DNA of 64,000 nucleotides from Cupriavidus pauculus (GTDB lineage: Bacteria > Pseudomonadota > Gammaproteobacteria > Burkholderiales > Burkholderiaceae), in NCBI RefSeq assembly GCF_022179805.1, contig NZ_BPUO01000003.1, forward strand, positions 372,001-436,000, written 5' to 3'. The first letter of the stretch is position 1, and each line of letters opens with the position of its first letter. The translations under genes were made by a program, and so were the position numbers. Positions 17,652 through 24,979 of this stretch are shown in pieces. Below the pieces are notes generated by a model, which was given only the letters and a program-made list of their open reading frames with translations, did not search any database and was not told where the DNA came from.

Positions 17652-18490
17652 TTTTCGCCGAGCTTGTCACTTTTGATGATTCTTGCCGCTGCTTTCGTGT
17701 CGGCGCTACAGCCTTTCTCCAGCACCGGCCGGGTTTCGGCCGCCTCGACCAACTCGTGTCTTGCAGCCTGCAAATCAGCTTGAAATGTGGCATCCGCATG
17801 GAGGCGTGCGACCACGCCTGCGGCGATCGATTGTCCTGCCTGGATATCGCTTTGCCAATGCACGCCGCAAACCGACCGACTCTGTGCAAAATCCCGGCCT
17901 CGATCGAGGAGCAAGTCCGTACGGGCGGGAGCCAGTTCGACCAACAGGAGAGCCCATGTCCACCCAATGGCCGCGTGGCCGGACGGATAGGAGCCTTCCT
18001 TGGCCAAGGCGCCCTCTTCATCTGGCGTGCAGCTCGCCTCCTTGTTCGCGACGAAGGGCCGGACACGCCCCCAGTGGTTTTTAGCAGCATAAGTGGCAAG
18101 ACCAGCGTCAATCATGCTCCTTCGCAGCAGCAGATATAGCCGCGGCGTGGCCTTCTCACTGACTGAAGCGCCCAGGGCGCACACAAACGCCCCCGCTGCG
18201 GCCGGAAAGCGCAAGTTGCTGTCAGCGATCGCCTGGTCCCAACGCGGTGCGCCTTTGAAGTTCCGGCCCGACCGGTACGCCTCCTCGTCTGCCGCTAGTG
18301 CTACCGATCCTGAGGCAGGCGGCGGGGGCAAGAGCGCGAGGCTGTCAGGCAATGCGTCACGAGACAAATAGCCGGCCGGGATACCCGGACGAAATTCCGG
18401 AACAGGACTAGCACTATGCGTGGCCGCTGGGCCCGAACAGGCCACAAGCACAATGGCGGGCAAAACAGAAATCAGGCGAATGCAATTCAT
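17648..18490 (-). CDS. Class A acid phosphatase, lipoprotein (PAP2 superfamily)
   Basis: This 280-residue protein belongs to the bacterial non-specific acid phosphatase class A/PAP2 family. All three motif blocks are present: KNHWGRVRP (K-x6-RP), YPSGHA, and SRSVCGVHWQSD (SR-x5-H-x3-D), with the nucleophilic and acid/base His residues. The N-terminus has a hydrophobic stretch followed by a lipobox-like VACS, so the protein is probably anchored in a membrane and faces the periplasm. It would release phosphate from organic phosphomonoesters. Its start (ATG 18490) is divergent from the first DUF1254 gene. Confidence 0.9.
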   Translation of the reverse strand: MNCIRLISVLPAIVLVACSGPAATHSASPVPEFRPGIPAGYLSRDALPDSLALLPPPPASGSVALAADEEAYRSGRNFKGAPRWDQAIADSNLRFPAAAGAFVCALGASVSEKATPRLYLLLRRSMIDAGLATYAAKNHWGRVRPFVANKEASCTPDEEGALAKEGSYPSGHAAIGWTWALLLVELAPARTDLLLDRGRDFAQSRSVCGVHWQSDIQAGQSIAAGVVARLHADATFQADLQAARHELVEAAETRPVLEKGCSADTKAAARIIKSDKLGEK

Positions 18491-18757
18491 GAATGTCAGC
18501 CGATACAGATGTCGAGTCGGACCGCTCCAATGCCTGGAGTCGGCTCTCCCCCGCTTGTATATCGGATCGCCCTGCATTGAATCCCCTCTCTTTTCGAGAG
18601 GGTTCCCTGCCACGATCGGAGAGCTCCAATTCGTGAAATGCATGCTACTCTTTCGACTCGGACGAGTGAGACGGCACAGTGCAAACAAGCGGGTGACTGC
18701 GCCGCGAGTTGGCGCAGTCGCCGCAAATAATTTGATATTCCTAGCGAGGAATTTTTC

Positions 18758-20065
18758 ATGAGACGAATGCTTGCCGCGATCATTGCCGCCTTGACGCTGG
18801 TGCCTGTAGCGCAGGCTCAGCCTGCACGGCTCGGCGATCAGGAAATCACGGACACGTATATCTATCTGCTTTCCCGTCTGTTGGTCCTGCGGCAACAGCA
18901 ACTCGACTTTAAGGGTGGTTTTCAGTGGAACAAGTTGATCCACCGGGAGCCCGGCGATGTCCAGTGGCCGAATCCCAATCTCGATGTCGCCTATTCCGAG
19001 GCCTGGGTTGCCGTAGATGAAAAGAGTTGCCTGCTTGTCTCTGTGCCGAAGATCACGGGCCGCTACTACACGGTGCAGTTCCTCAACGGCTGGGGTGAAA
19101 CCGCGGCCAACATCAATGAGCGCGTATTCCCGCGACATCCGAGCGGGGATTTCGCTGTCTGCCTGAAAGGAAGCGCAGTGAAGCTCCCACGCGGAACGCA
19201 GCGCGTGGATGTGCCGGTAAAGACCATGCGCGTGTTATCGCGCGTTGAGCTTGGTGCCGACTGGAAAAAGGCCGTGGCGCTGCAAAGGCAGTTCAAGCTC
19301 CGCCCCACGGGTAAGCCGGTGCTCCCCACGGTGCCGGAAATCCCGATGTTCGATATGGATAATTTGCCTGGCGCCGAGGCCTTCGATTCCGCCGAACTCG
19401 CGCTCGAAAGCGAGGCCGACATCAATCCGGGCATGCAAGCATTGCAGAAGAATGCGCGCGCTATTGCCATGGCGGTCAAGGAACCGGCCGAGCGCCAGCG
19501 CGTTGACCAGGTGATCCGCACCAAGGCATTTGCCGATATCAAGAAAGCGCTGCCCAATCTCGGTCACGGCACCGTGAGGAATAACTGGGCGCTGCCTTCG
19601 ACCTCCGGCGTCTATGGCGATGACTGGCTGGTACGTACGCTGATCAACTATGGCGGCATCTGGGCCAACACGCCCGAAGAGGTCATCTATTTTAAAGCCT
19701 TTGTTGACGCCGTCGGCGCGCCGCTGTCGGGGGACCATGCCTATACGCTGCATTTCACCAAGGACCAGTTGCCCGCGCGGTACGCGACCTACTTCTGGTC
19801 GGTAATCGCGGTCGATTCGGTTAACAGGCAGGTGCTACCCAATCCGCTGAAACGCTACCTGATCAACAAGGAATCGAAGCTGCAGTACGGCTCGGATGGC
19901 TCGCTGACCTTGTATTTTGCCGATGCGTTGCCGAAGGATGCACCAGAAGGCAACTGGCTGCCGACGCCCAAGGGACAACGCTACAGTCTGACCTTCCGTT
20001 ACTATCGCCCGCAGGGTGCGGTCGCAGAGAAGGCGTACTTTCCGCCGCCGCTCATGAAAAACTAG
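18758..20065 (+). CDS. DUF1254/DUF1214 periplasmic protein
   Basis: This 435-residue protein has a cleavable signal peptide (LTLVPVAQAQ|PAR). The N-terminal DUF1254 part includes the Asn-rich WPNPNLDVAYSEAWVAVD followed by GRYYTVQFLNGWGE. The C-terminal DUF1214 part includes DHAYTLHFTKDQLPA and YFWSVIAVDSVNRQ and ends with GSLTLYFAD and a P-rich WLPTPKGQRYSLTFRYYRP. The function of the family is not established; related proteins are found in the periplasm. The start is supported by GCGAGGA 8 bases upstream. A second family member follows 67 bases later, probably in the same operon. Confidence 0.9.
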   Translation: MRRMLAAIIAALTLVPVAQAQPARLGDQEITDTYIYLLSRLLVLRQQQLDFKGGFQWNKLIHREPGDVQWPNPNLDVAYSEAWVAVDEKSCLLVSVPKITGRYYTVQFLNGWGETAANINERVFPRHPSGDFAVCLKGSAVKLPRGTQRVDVPVKTMRVLSRVELGADWKKAVALQRQFKLRPTGKPVLPTVPEIPMFDMDNLPGAEAFDSAELALESEADINPGMQALQKNARAIAMAVKEPAERQRVDQVIRTKAFADIKKALPNLGHGTVRNNWALPSTSGVYGDDWLVRTLINYGGIWANTPEEVIYFKAFVDAVGAPLSGDHAYTLHFTKDQLPARYATYFWSVIAVDSVNRQVLPNPLKRYLINKESKLQYGSDGSLTLYFADALPKDAPEGNWLPTPKGQRYSLTFRYYRPQGAVAEKAYFPPPLMKN

Positions 20066-20132
20066 GACGCCGCACCGCTGTCCGGATGGGAAATGCCCGC
20101 AGACTTCAACGTTCACCCGGGAGGCATGACGT

Positions 20133-21605
20133 ATGAAATCCAGGAAGTCCTTCTCGACCTGCCATCTGGCCCTGATGACTGTCCTTGCTATCGGAAGTAC
20201 AGCCTATGCGCAGATTCCGGAAAGCAAGCCGACTCCATCCTCTGGCATTGCGGGTACGCCTGCGGGTACCGTGATGAGTAAGGAGTACGTGGCAACGGTT
20301 GGACGGATGGCCTACATCTGGGGCTGGCCACTGGTCAACAACCTGAATCGCTCCCTCGCCATGAAGGACTTGCCCGAGCCGGGCCGTATCGGGGGCATCG
20401 TCCCGGTGTCGCCGCCGGGCTATGTGTCCATGCTCACCGACTACATCGACGCCGCAGAGAGATTCGTCACTTGCCCGAACCAGGACACTGTATATGGCGC
20501 GGGCTTCCAGCGACTGAACAGCAAGCCAGTCATCGTGCAGGTGCCCGACTTCGGCAAGCGCTTTTGGGTCTACCAACTCTCGGACGCGCGAACAAATTCC
20601 TTTGGCAAGCTGGGTAGGCAGTACGGCACCAAGCCAGGCCTCTACCTGCTGGTGGGGCCCGACTGGAAGGGAGAGGTGCCCAAAGGTGTACAGGCAGTTA
20701 TTCGTTCGCCCACCGATCTGGCGACGGTATTGCCGCGCATCTTTCAAGACGACACGCCGCAGGACAAACACGCGATTCAGGCGGCCCTGAGCCAGGTAAT
20801 GGTCTATCCGTTATTGGAGTACACCGGCAAGATGAAGACGAAAGACTGGAGCACCACGCCATCCTTTCCTGCGCCACCGGGCCAAGGCGCGGGAGAGACC
20901 AAGTGGGTCGTGCCAGAGAAGTTCTGGGACGAACTGCCCGTCGTAATGAGTGAGGTACCACCGCTGCCAGGTGAGGAGGCCGTGTACTCGACCATCCGGT
21001 CGGTATTGGATGCGGCCGCTAGGAATCCGGACCTTAAGACAGTGCTCGTGGAGACGGCCGTGGCCGCTGAAGAAGGGCTCATCAAGCCGCTCTTCGAGTT
21101 CCGCAACAACGGGCGGCCCATTGGCAACGGCTGGAACTCACCATCGAATGGCGCGCGTTGGGGGTACGACTACCTTTCACGCGCCGCCACGGCGCGCTCC
21201 AACATGTATGACAACGCGCCGGAGGAAACCCGCTACATCTACACCGACGTTGACAAGACAGGCCAGCGACTTCATGGCAGCAAGCGCTACAGCGTGACCT
21301 TCGCCGCCGGGCAAACGCCACCGGTCAACGGCTTCTGGTCACTCACGGTCTACAACAAGGAGCACCTGTTCGAGCCCAATGCCCTCAACCGCTTCTCTTT
21401 AGGCACCAAGAGCAAGGATTTGAAGAAAAATGCCGATGGATCATTGACGCTGTACTTCCAGCACCAGTCGCCAGGCAAGGACAAGGAGAGCAACTGGGTT
21501 CCGACGCCGGTCGACGAGTTCTCTTTGTATATCCGCGCTTATTGGCCCAAGGCGAACATCCTGGAAGGGCGCTGGGTGCCGCCGCCGGCAGAACAGATGA
21601 ACTAG
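20133..21605 (+). CDS. DUF1254/DUF1214 periplasmic protein, second copy
   Basis: This 490-residue relative of the preceding gene product also has a signal peptide (LAIGSTAYAQ|IPE). The DUF1254 part is recognisable in MAYIWGWPLVNNLNRSLAM and CPNQDTVYGAGFQRLNSKPV. The DUF1214 part is seen in RYSVTFAAGQTPPVNGFWSL, then NKEHLFEPNALNRFSLGTKS and GSLTLYFQHQSPGKDKESNW. ATG 20133 follows GGGAGGCATGACGT. The two copies differ strongly, so the pair is an old duplication or two separately acquired members rather than a recent one. Function unknown. Confidence 0.9.
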   Translation: MKSRKSFSTCHLALMTVLAIGSTAYAQIPESKPTPSSGIAGTPAGTVMSKEYVATVGRMAYIWGWPLVNNLNRSLAMKDLPEPGRIGGIVPVSPPGYVSMLTDYIDAAERFVTCPNQDTVYGAGFQRLNSKPVIVQVPDFGKRFWVYQLSDARTNSFGKLGRQYGTKPGLYLLVGPDWKGEVPKGVQAVIRSPTDLATVLPRIFQDDTPQDKHAIQAALSQVMVYPLLEYTGKMKTKDWSTTPSFPAPPGQGAGETKWVVPEKFWDELPVVMSEVPPLPGEEAVYSTIRSVLDAAARNPDLKTVLVETAVAAEEGLIKPLFEFRNNGRPIGNGWNSPSNGARWGYDYLSRAATARSNMYDNAPEETRYIYTDVDKTGQRLHGSKRYSVTFAAGQTPPVNGFWSLTVYNKEHLFEPNALNRFSLGTKSKDLKKNADGSLTLYFQHQSPGKDKESNWVPTPVDEFSLYIRAYWPKANILEGRWVPPPAEQMN

Positions 21606-22059
21606 CGCAGCCGTTGCACCGGAGCGGGAGCAGGCTCGGGGGCGATCTCCTGGACGGTCACAGGTAAGATCGCTGCCCGACTGAAGCGATTCTGTGCAAT
21701 GGCTTCACGGGTGTCCGGCTCCCCTCGATTTATTGTTGGCATCAAGGCATAGCTGCCGGCAGTTCTCGGTAGTTCGGTGTGGGCAACCCAAGGCCGACAA
21801 AGATCTGCGGATACTTTCACGTATCAACACTCTTTCAGTGGCTAGCCGACGAATGACTGCTTGTTCTTGGGTACAGCCAAAGAGCATCCCGCGATTAAAT
21901 GGCAGTTCAGGGTCGGTAACGGTCTAAGGGAGAACTGAAGTACGGGCTGCACTTCATACCGTGAAGCCTGTGGAATGTGCAACCATAGGCTGAAGAGTTA
22001 TCAGCCCAAGACCTCCATTGCCGCACAACTCATGCGCTGTACGTTGTTGGAACGATAGT
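21606..22059. other. Intergenic region without recognised gene
   Basis: These 454 bases lie between the second DUF1254 gene and the convergent XRE gene. They are AT-richer than average. The minus-strand frame 21602-21820 is open but shows no recognisable domain. No terminator with a clear T-run was found. Confidence 0.4.
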
Positions 22060-22362
22060 TCAATCTCGCGTATTACTTTCAAACTCCCGTAGTTCCCGGA
22101 GTTGCGATTCAACGTTCGCAAGGATGCTCTGCTGCTCAGTCTGCGAACGAGTTCTCAAATAGGCAAGCGCTACCAACGTAAGCGGATGTACGTTAAGAGC
22201 ATCGGCAATGGAGTCGATCTTGTCGAGTGTCGGGCTTTTCAGTCCCCGCTCCAGGCTGCTGACATACGTCCGACTGGAGACCACATCTAGCGCCTCTTGC
22301 GGAACTTTACGAAATCGCCTCACAGTGCGCAGCGCACTACCAAAATTCTGTCTCAGCGTCAT
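22060..22362 (-). CDS. XRE-family HTH regulator
   Basis: This 100-residue protein has a lambda-repressor-like helix-turn-helix over residues 5-62 (NFGSALRTVRRFRKVPQEAL ... RTYVSSLERGLKSPTLDKID). It is followed by a hydrophobic stretch (LNVHPLTLVALAYL) and a C-terminal coiled-coil-like tail (QQSILANVESQLRELREFES) that may dimerise. It is divergently transcribed from the two-gene operon at 22520-23497. Its promoter is contained in the perfect inverted repeat at 22400-22430, so it very probably represses its own gene and perhaps the other side. No toxin-antitoxin partner of a known type is next to it. Confidence 0.88.
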   Translation of the reverse strand: MTLRQNFGSALRTVRRFRKVPQEALDVVSSRTYVSSLERGLKSPTLDKIDSIADALNVHPLTLVALAYLRTRSQTEQQSILANVESQLRELREFESNTRD

Positions 22363-22397
22363 GGGAAGAGCAGCGCAAATCCCACAATCTCGCTTCG

Positions 22398-22432
22398 ATG
22401 AACACTATAGGGCTACAATCTATAGTGTTCAA
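22398..22432. promoter_or_regulatory. Operator palindrome with overlapping divergent promoters
   Basis: A perfect 11-base inverted repeat, GAACACTATAG and CTATAGTGTTC with a 9-base spacer, occupies 22400-22430. On the minus strand TTGAAC (22432-22427), 17 bases and TATAGT (22409-22404) make a good sigma-70 promoter for the XRE gene. On the plus strand ATGAAC (22398-22403), 17 bases and TATAGT (22421-22426) make a similar one toward 22520. One dimeric repressor bound here would cover the -35 to -10 of both promoters. Confidence 0.82.
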
Positions 22433-22519
22433 TACGTGATGGTCACCGGATGACGGCTACTTTGGCGAGGGTGCTCTAGGAAGCCCCCTTAAAAAAGTGG
22501 CCTATTCGTTTTAAGGCAT

Positions 22520-22966
22520 ATGTTTCTGATTCAGGATGAAAATCGGTTGCCGCTTCCGTCGGCGTTGGCCGGCGACGGTGCAGGTGTGTGGGCAGTAATG
22601 GAGCAATGGACCCCCGGCGACTTACTGGTTCTCCGAGTGTCGAAGAAACGAGCTCGGGGCTTACCACGAATCGTTTGGATGGATCTCAACCGCGGCGCCG
22701 TCTCCTTACAACAGTTCCTTGATGGCACAGAGGTGTTGCGCGGCGCCGCAGTGGTAAGCACCGGTGGCGCCCGTCAGTGTGAGAACTGGTATTTGGATCC
22801 GTTGCGGGAGATACGAGTCGGCGTAAGTGAATACAGCGAAGCCCACGAGGCATTCTTAACCGCCACCTATTTCACGACAACGGCCGGCCGAGAATTTTCA
22901 GTACCGCACGGCTTTGCAACGCGCTATGCGCGGGGTCGGCGCGTCTGGCAGGCCCCGCAAACCTAG
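22520..22966 (+). CDS. Unknown protein in XRE-linked cassette
   Basis: This 148-residue soluble protein has no signal peptide or membrane helix. I do not recognise a family. Visible traits are MFLIQDENRLPLPSALAGDG at the start, a basic stretch (RVSKKRARGLPRIV), a WMDLNRGAVSLQQFLDGTEV segment and a C-terminal FATRYARGRRVWQAP. Only one Cys is present. The spacing to the exonuclease gene is 12 bases, so the two are probably co-transcribed from the promoter inside the palindrome. ATG 22520 has only a weak ribosome-binding site (TAAGGC). Base composition is less GC-rich than the flagellar genes, pointing to acquired DNA. Confidence 0.75.
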   Translation: MFLIQDENRLPLPSALAGDGAGVWAVMEQWTPGDLLVLRVSKKRARGLPRIVWMDLNRGAVSLQQFLDGTEVLRGAAVVSTGGARQCENWYLDPLREIRVGVSEYSEAHEAFLTATYFTTTAGREFSVPHGFATRYARGRRVWQAPQT

Positions 22967-22978
22967 TGCGCGAATGCG

Positions 22979-23497
22979 ATGACTGATACGCGATTTCATG
23001 ATGCGATGAACTGGTCAATGTCGCCCGAGAGCCACTATGGGTGGGGCAACCGCTACTTTATTGACACAGAATTCAGCGACTTTCAGGACCCTGAATTGCT
23101 CAGCATCGCTCTCGTTGGGGAGAGCGGGATTGAGTTCTACGGTGAGCGCACGGATTTTAATCCGGAGTGCTGTAGTGACTTCGTTCGAGCGATTGTGCTC
23201 CCGCAATTCGGTCAAATCGACGGCAGGGCGATGGCTGTAAGCAGCCTAAGACAGGAACTGCGTGAGTGGGTTGCAGCCATCCCGCCCAAATTCAAGCCTG
23301 TGATCTGCTACGACCATGCCGTGGACCTCGTCATGCTGCAATTTCTACTCGATGGTCAGTTGCCCCATCATTGGGCGTTCGAGAGTATCCGCGGGCGGCT
23401 CAACGCAGCACGCCGGGCGGCATACTTTCGAAAAAACGGCGGCGAACATCACGCGCTGCATGACGCCCGGGCAAATGCCTACGCCTGCGCTTTCTAG
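22979..23497 (+). CDS. DEDDh 3'-5' exonuclease, RNase AS-like
   Basis: This 172-residue protein resembles the Rv2179c/RNase AS branch of DEDDh exonucleases. ExoI is RYFIDTEFSDFQDPELLSIA (Asp and Glu metal ligands). ExoII is probably in YDHAVDLVML (Asp). ExoIII is HHALHDARANAYA, with the general-base His and the last Asp. All four acidic residues and the His are thus in place, so it should be active on RNA or DNA 3' ends with two metal ions. It is the second gene of the XRE-regulated cassette. ATG 22979 is used; later in-frame Met codons (MNWSM) are possible, as no strong ribosome-binding site is seen. Confidence 0.8.
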   Translation: MTDTRFHDAMNWSMSPESHYGWGNRYFIDTEFSDFQDPELLSIALVGESGIEFYGERTDFNPECCSDFVRAIVLPQFGQIDGRAMAVSSLRQELREWVAAIPPKFKPVICYDHAVDLVMLQFLLDGQLPHHWAFESIRGRLNAARRAAYFRKNGGEHHALHDARANAYACAF

Positions 23498-23561
23498 TAT
23501 CTTTGAGGATACTTATACGGTGCAGCCCAAGTCTCAGCTACCCGAAACGCAAAGTAATGCG

Positions 23562-23673
23562 TGTAGTGACAAAAAAGTCTGAGAACCAAGCCAGACAAAG
23601 CAAACCAAGCTTTCCAGGCCAAGGTTCTCAGATTTTAATGTCACGATTTCTCGGACTTTTTTGTTCAGTCACA
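23562..23673. repeat. Cluster of three related repeats, transposon-end-like
   Basis: Three copies of a motif of about 22 bases occur. Copy A (plus, from 23566) reads GTGAC, AAAAAAG, TCTGAGAACC. Copy B (minus, from 23644) reads GTGACATTAAAATCTGAGAA, then CC. Copy C (minus, from 23672) reads GTGACTGAAC, AAAAAAGTCCGAGAA. B and C are in tandem at 28-base pitch and A faces them. Outer bases are TGT at both ends (23562 and 23673). This resembles the repeated transposase-binding sites at the ends of Tn7/Tn5053-like elements. No transposase gene is present, and 5-base flanking duplication was not seen. Confidence 0.6.
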
Positions 23674-23691
23674 GCGGCATTCCCATGCCGC
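23674..23691 (-). terminator. Hairpin downstream of flgL, no T-run
   Basis: A perfect 7-bp stem GCGGCAT / ATGCCGC with a 4-base loop starts 11 bases after the flgL stop (23702). It lacks a U-tract in the flgL sense, so it may stabilise the 3' end rather than terminate. Confidence 0.35.
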
Positions 23692-23701
23692 CTCACTGCA
23701 A

Positions 23702-24937
23702 TCAAAGGAACCTGAACAGGTTCATTTGCTGGATCTGCATGAACGATTGCTGCGCGCCCTGCAGTGCAGTCTGGCGCTGGTAGTACTCGGTGATGGCCGA
23801 GGCGTAGTCCAGTTCGGTCAGGTCGGACAGCGACTTGGCGCTGCTCAGGTCGCGGTTCTCGCCGATGGTGTCCAGCGCGTCGAGTTCGTTCATGCGCGAA
23901 CCGACCGACGAACGCACGGTCAGCACGTTGTCCAGCGAGTTGTTGTTCTGGCGCAGGCCCGTGGCGATCACGTTCTGCAGGTTGGCCTGGGCCGCGGCCT
24001 GCGACGTGCCCGAGTTGATCGGCTGGCGCAGCGCGGTGATCACGTCCTTCAGGTTGGCGAACATGTCGGCGCCCGCCTGCTGGGCCGGTTGCACGGTGAA
24101 CGAATCGGCGTCGGCCGGGGTGCCCTTGATCGAGAACGACACGCCTGCCACGTTGATGGCGCCGCCGTCGACGTAGTCCGTCGCGGTGCCCACCGGGTTG
24201 CCGGTGGTCTGGTCGTTGATCACGTACTGCTTGTTGCCGGAAACCGCGTCGGTCTGGAACGTCACCTTCAGCGAATGGCCGTACAGCGGGTTGGTCGGGT
24301 CAGTTACCGAGATCGCGCTGAACACGCCCGTGCCAGCGTTGGCGGTGTTGCCCTTGATCACGTAGCCGGCGTTGGCGGTCACCGACTGGAAGACCTCGGC
24401 GCCGTTGTTGCCCGCTTCCATCTGGCGGGCCACGTCCACCTGCAGCAGCTGGTGTCCGGTGTCGCCCAGGTAGGTGATGTTGCCCGCGGCGTTGGCCGCG
24501 AACGGTGCCGAGCCGGACTTCAGGCCCGCGAACAGGTAGTTGCCGTTGCCGTCGTCGGCGTTTGCCAGGCCCACGAGCTGGTCGTACTGGCCTTGCAGGG
24601 CCGTTGCCAGCGATGCGCGGTCGTTGTCGCTCAGCGTGCCGTTACCGGCGTTCACCAGCAGCGTCTTGATGTTCTGCAGCGTGGTAGTCACCGTCGACAG
24701 CGTGTTTTCGGTCAGGCCCAGCGATGCGTTGGCCTGCTCGCGCGACTTGGTGTACTGGCCGTTCACGGCGAGCGACTGCGACACGCCCAGCGCGCGCGTG
24801 GCGGCGACGGGGTCGTCCGACGGCGTCAGCACGCGACGGCCCGTGGCGAGCTGCTGCTGCACGTGCAGCAGGCTCGACTGCTGGTTGTTCATCGAGTTCA
24901 GGCCCTGGTGATACAGGGTGGAGGTTGCTACGCGCAT
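23702..24937 (-). CDS. flgL: Flagellar hook-filament junction protein FlgL (HAP3)
   Basis: This 411-residue structural protein joins the hook, through FlgK, to the flagellin filament. The N-terminal flagellin-like coiled coil (RVATSTLYHQGLNSMNNQQS) with LATGRRVLTPSDDPVAA is diagnostic. The C-terminal coiled coil with DYASAITEYYQRQTALQGAQ and IQQMNLFRFL is also present. The middle is a variable domain. ATG 24937 has AAGGAATCACGCC upstream. It is the last gene of the minus-strand flg cluster, directly after flgK, and is probably transcribed with it as a late gene. Confidence 0.96.
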   Translation of the reverse strand: MRVATSTLYHQGLNSMNNQQSSLLHVQQQLATGRRVLTPSDDPVAATRALGVSQSLAVNGQYTKSREQANASLGLTENTLSTVTTTLQNIKTLLVNAGNGTLSDNDRASLATALQGQYDQLVGLANADDGNGNYLFAGLKSGSAPFAANAAGNITYLGDTGHQLLQVDVARQMEAGNNGAEVFQSVTANAGYVIKGNTANAGTGVFSAISVTDPTNPLYGHSLKVTFQTDAVSGNKQYVINDQTTGNPVGTATDYVDGGAINVAGVSFSIKGTPADADSFTVQPAQQAGADMFANLKDVITALRQPINSGTSQAAAQANLQNVIATGLRQNNNSLDNVLTVRSSVGSRMNELDALDTIGENRDLSSAKSLSDLTELDYASAITEYYQRQTALQGAQQSFMQIQQMNLFRFL

Positions 24938-24979
24938 GGCGTGATTCCTTCTTGTCCGGTGGTATCAGGGGGTCTGCAA

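Noticed and set aside
21602-21820. 72-codon minus-strand ORF
   Set aside because: No domain, no clear ribosome-binding site; the Pro/Ala-rich end could be chance. Not strong enough to list as a gene.
10766-23701. Complete prophage or integrative conjugative element
   Set aside because: No structural phage, conjugation, replication or relaxase genes are present, and no att repeats were identified.
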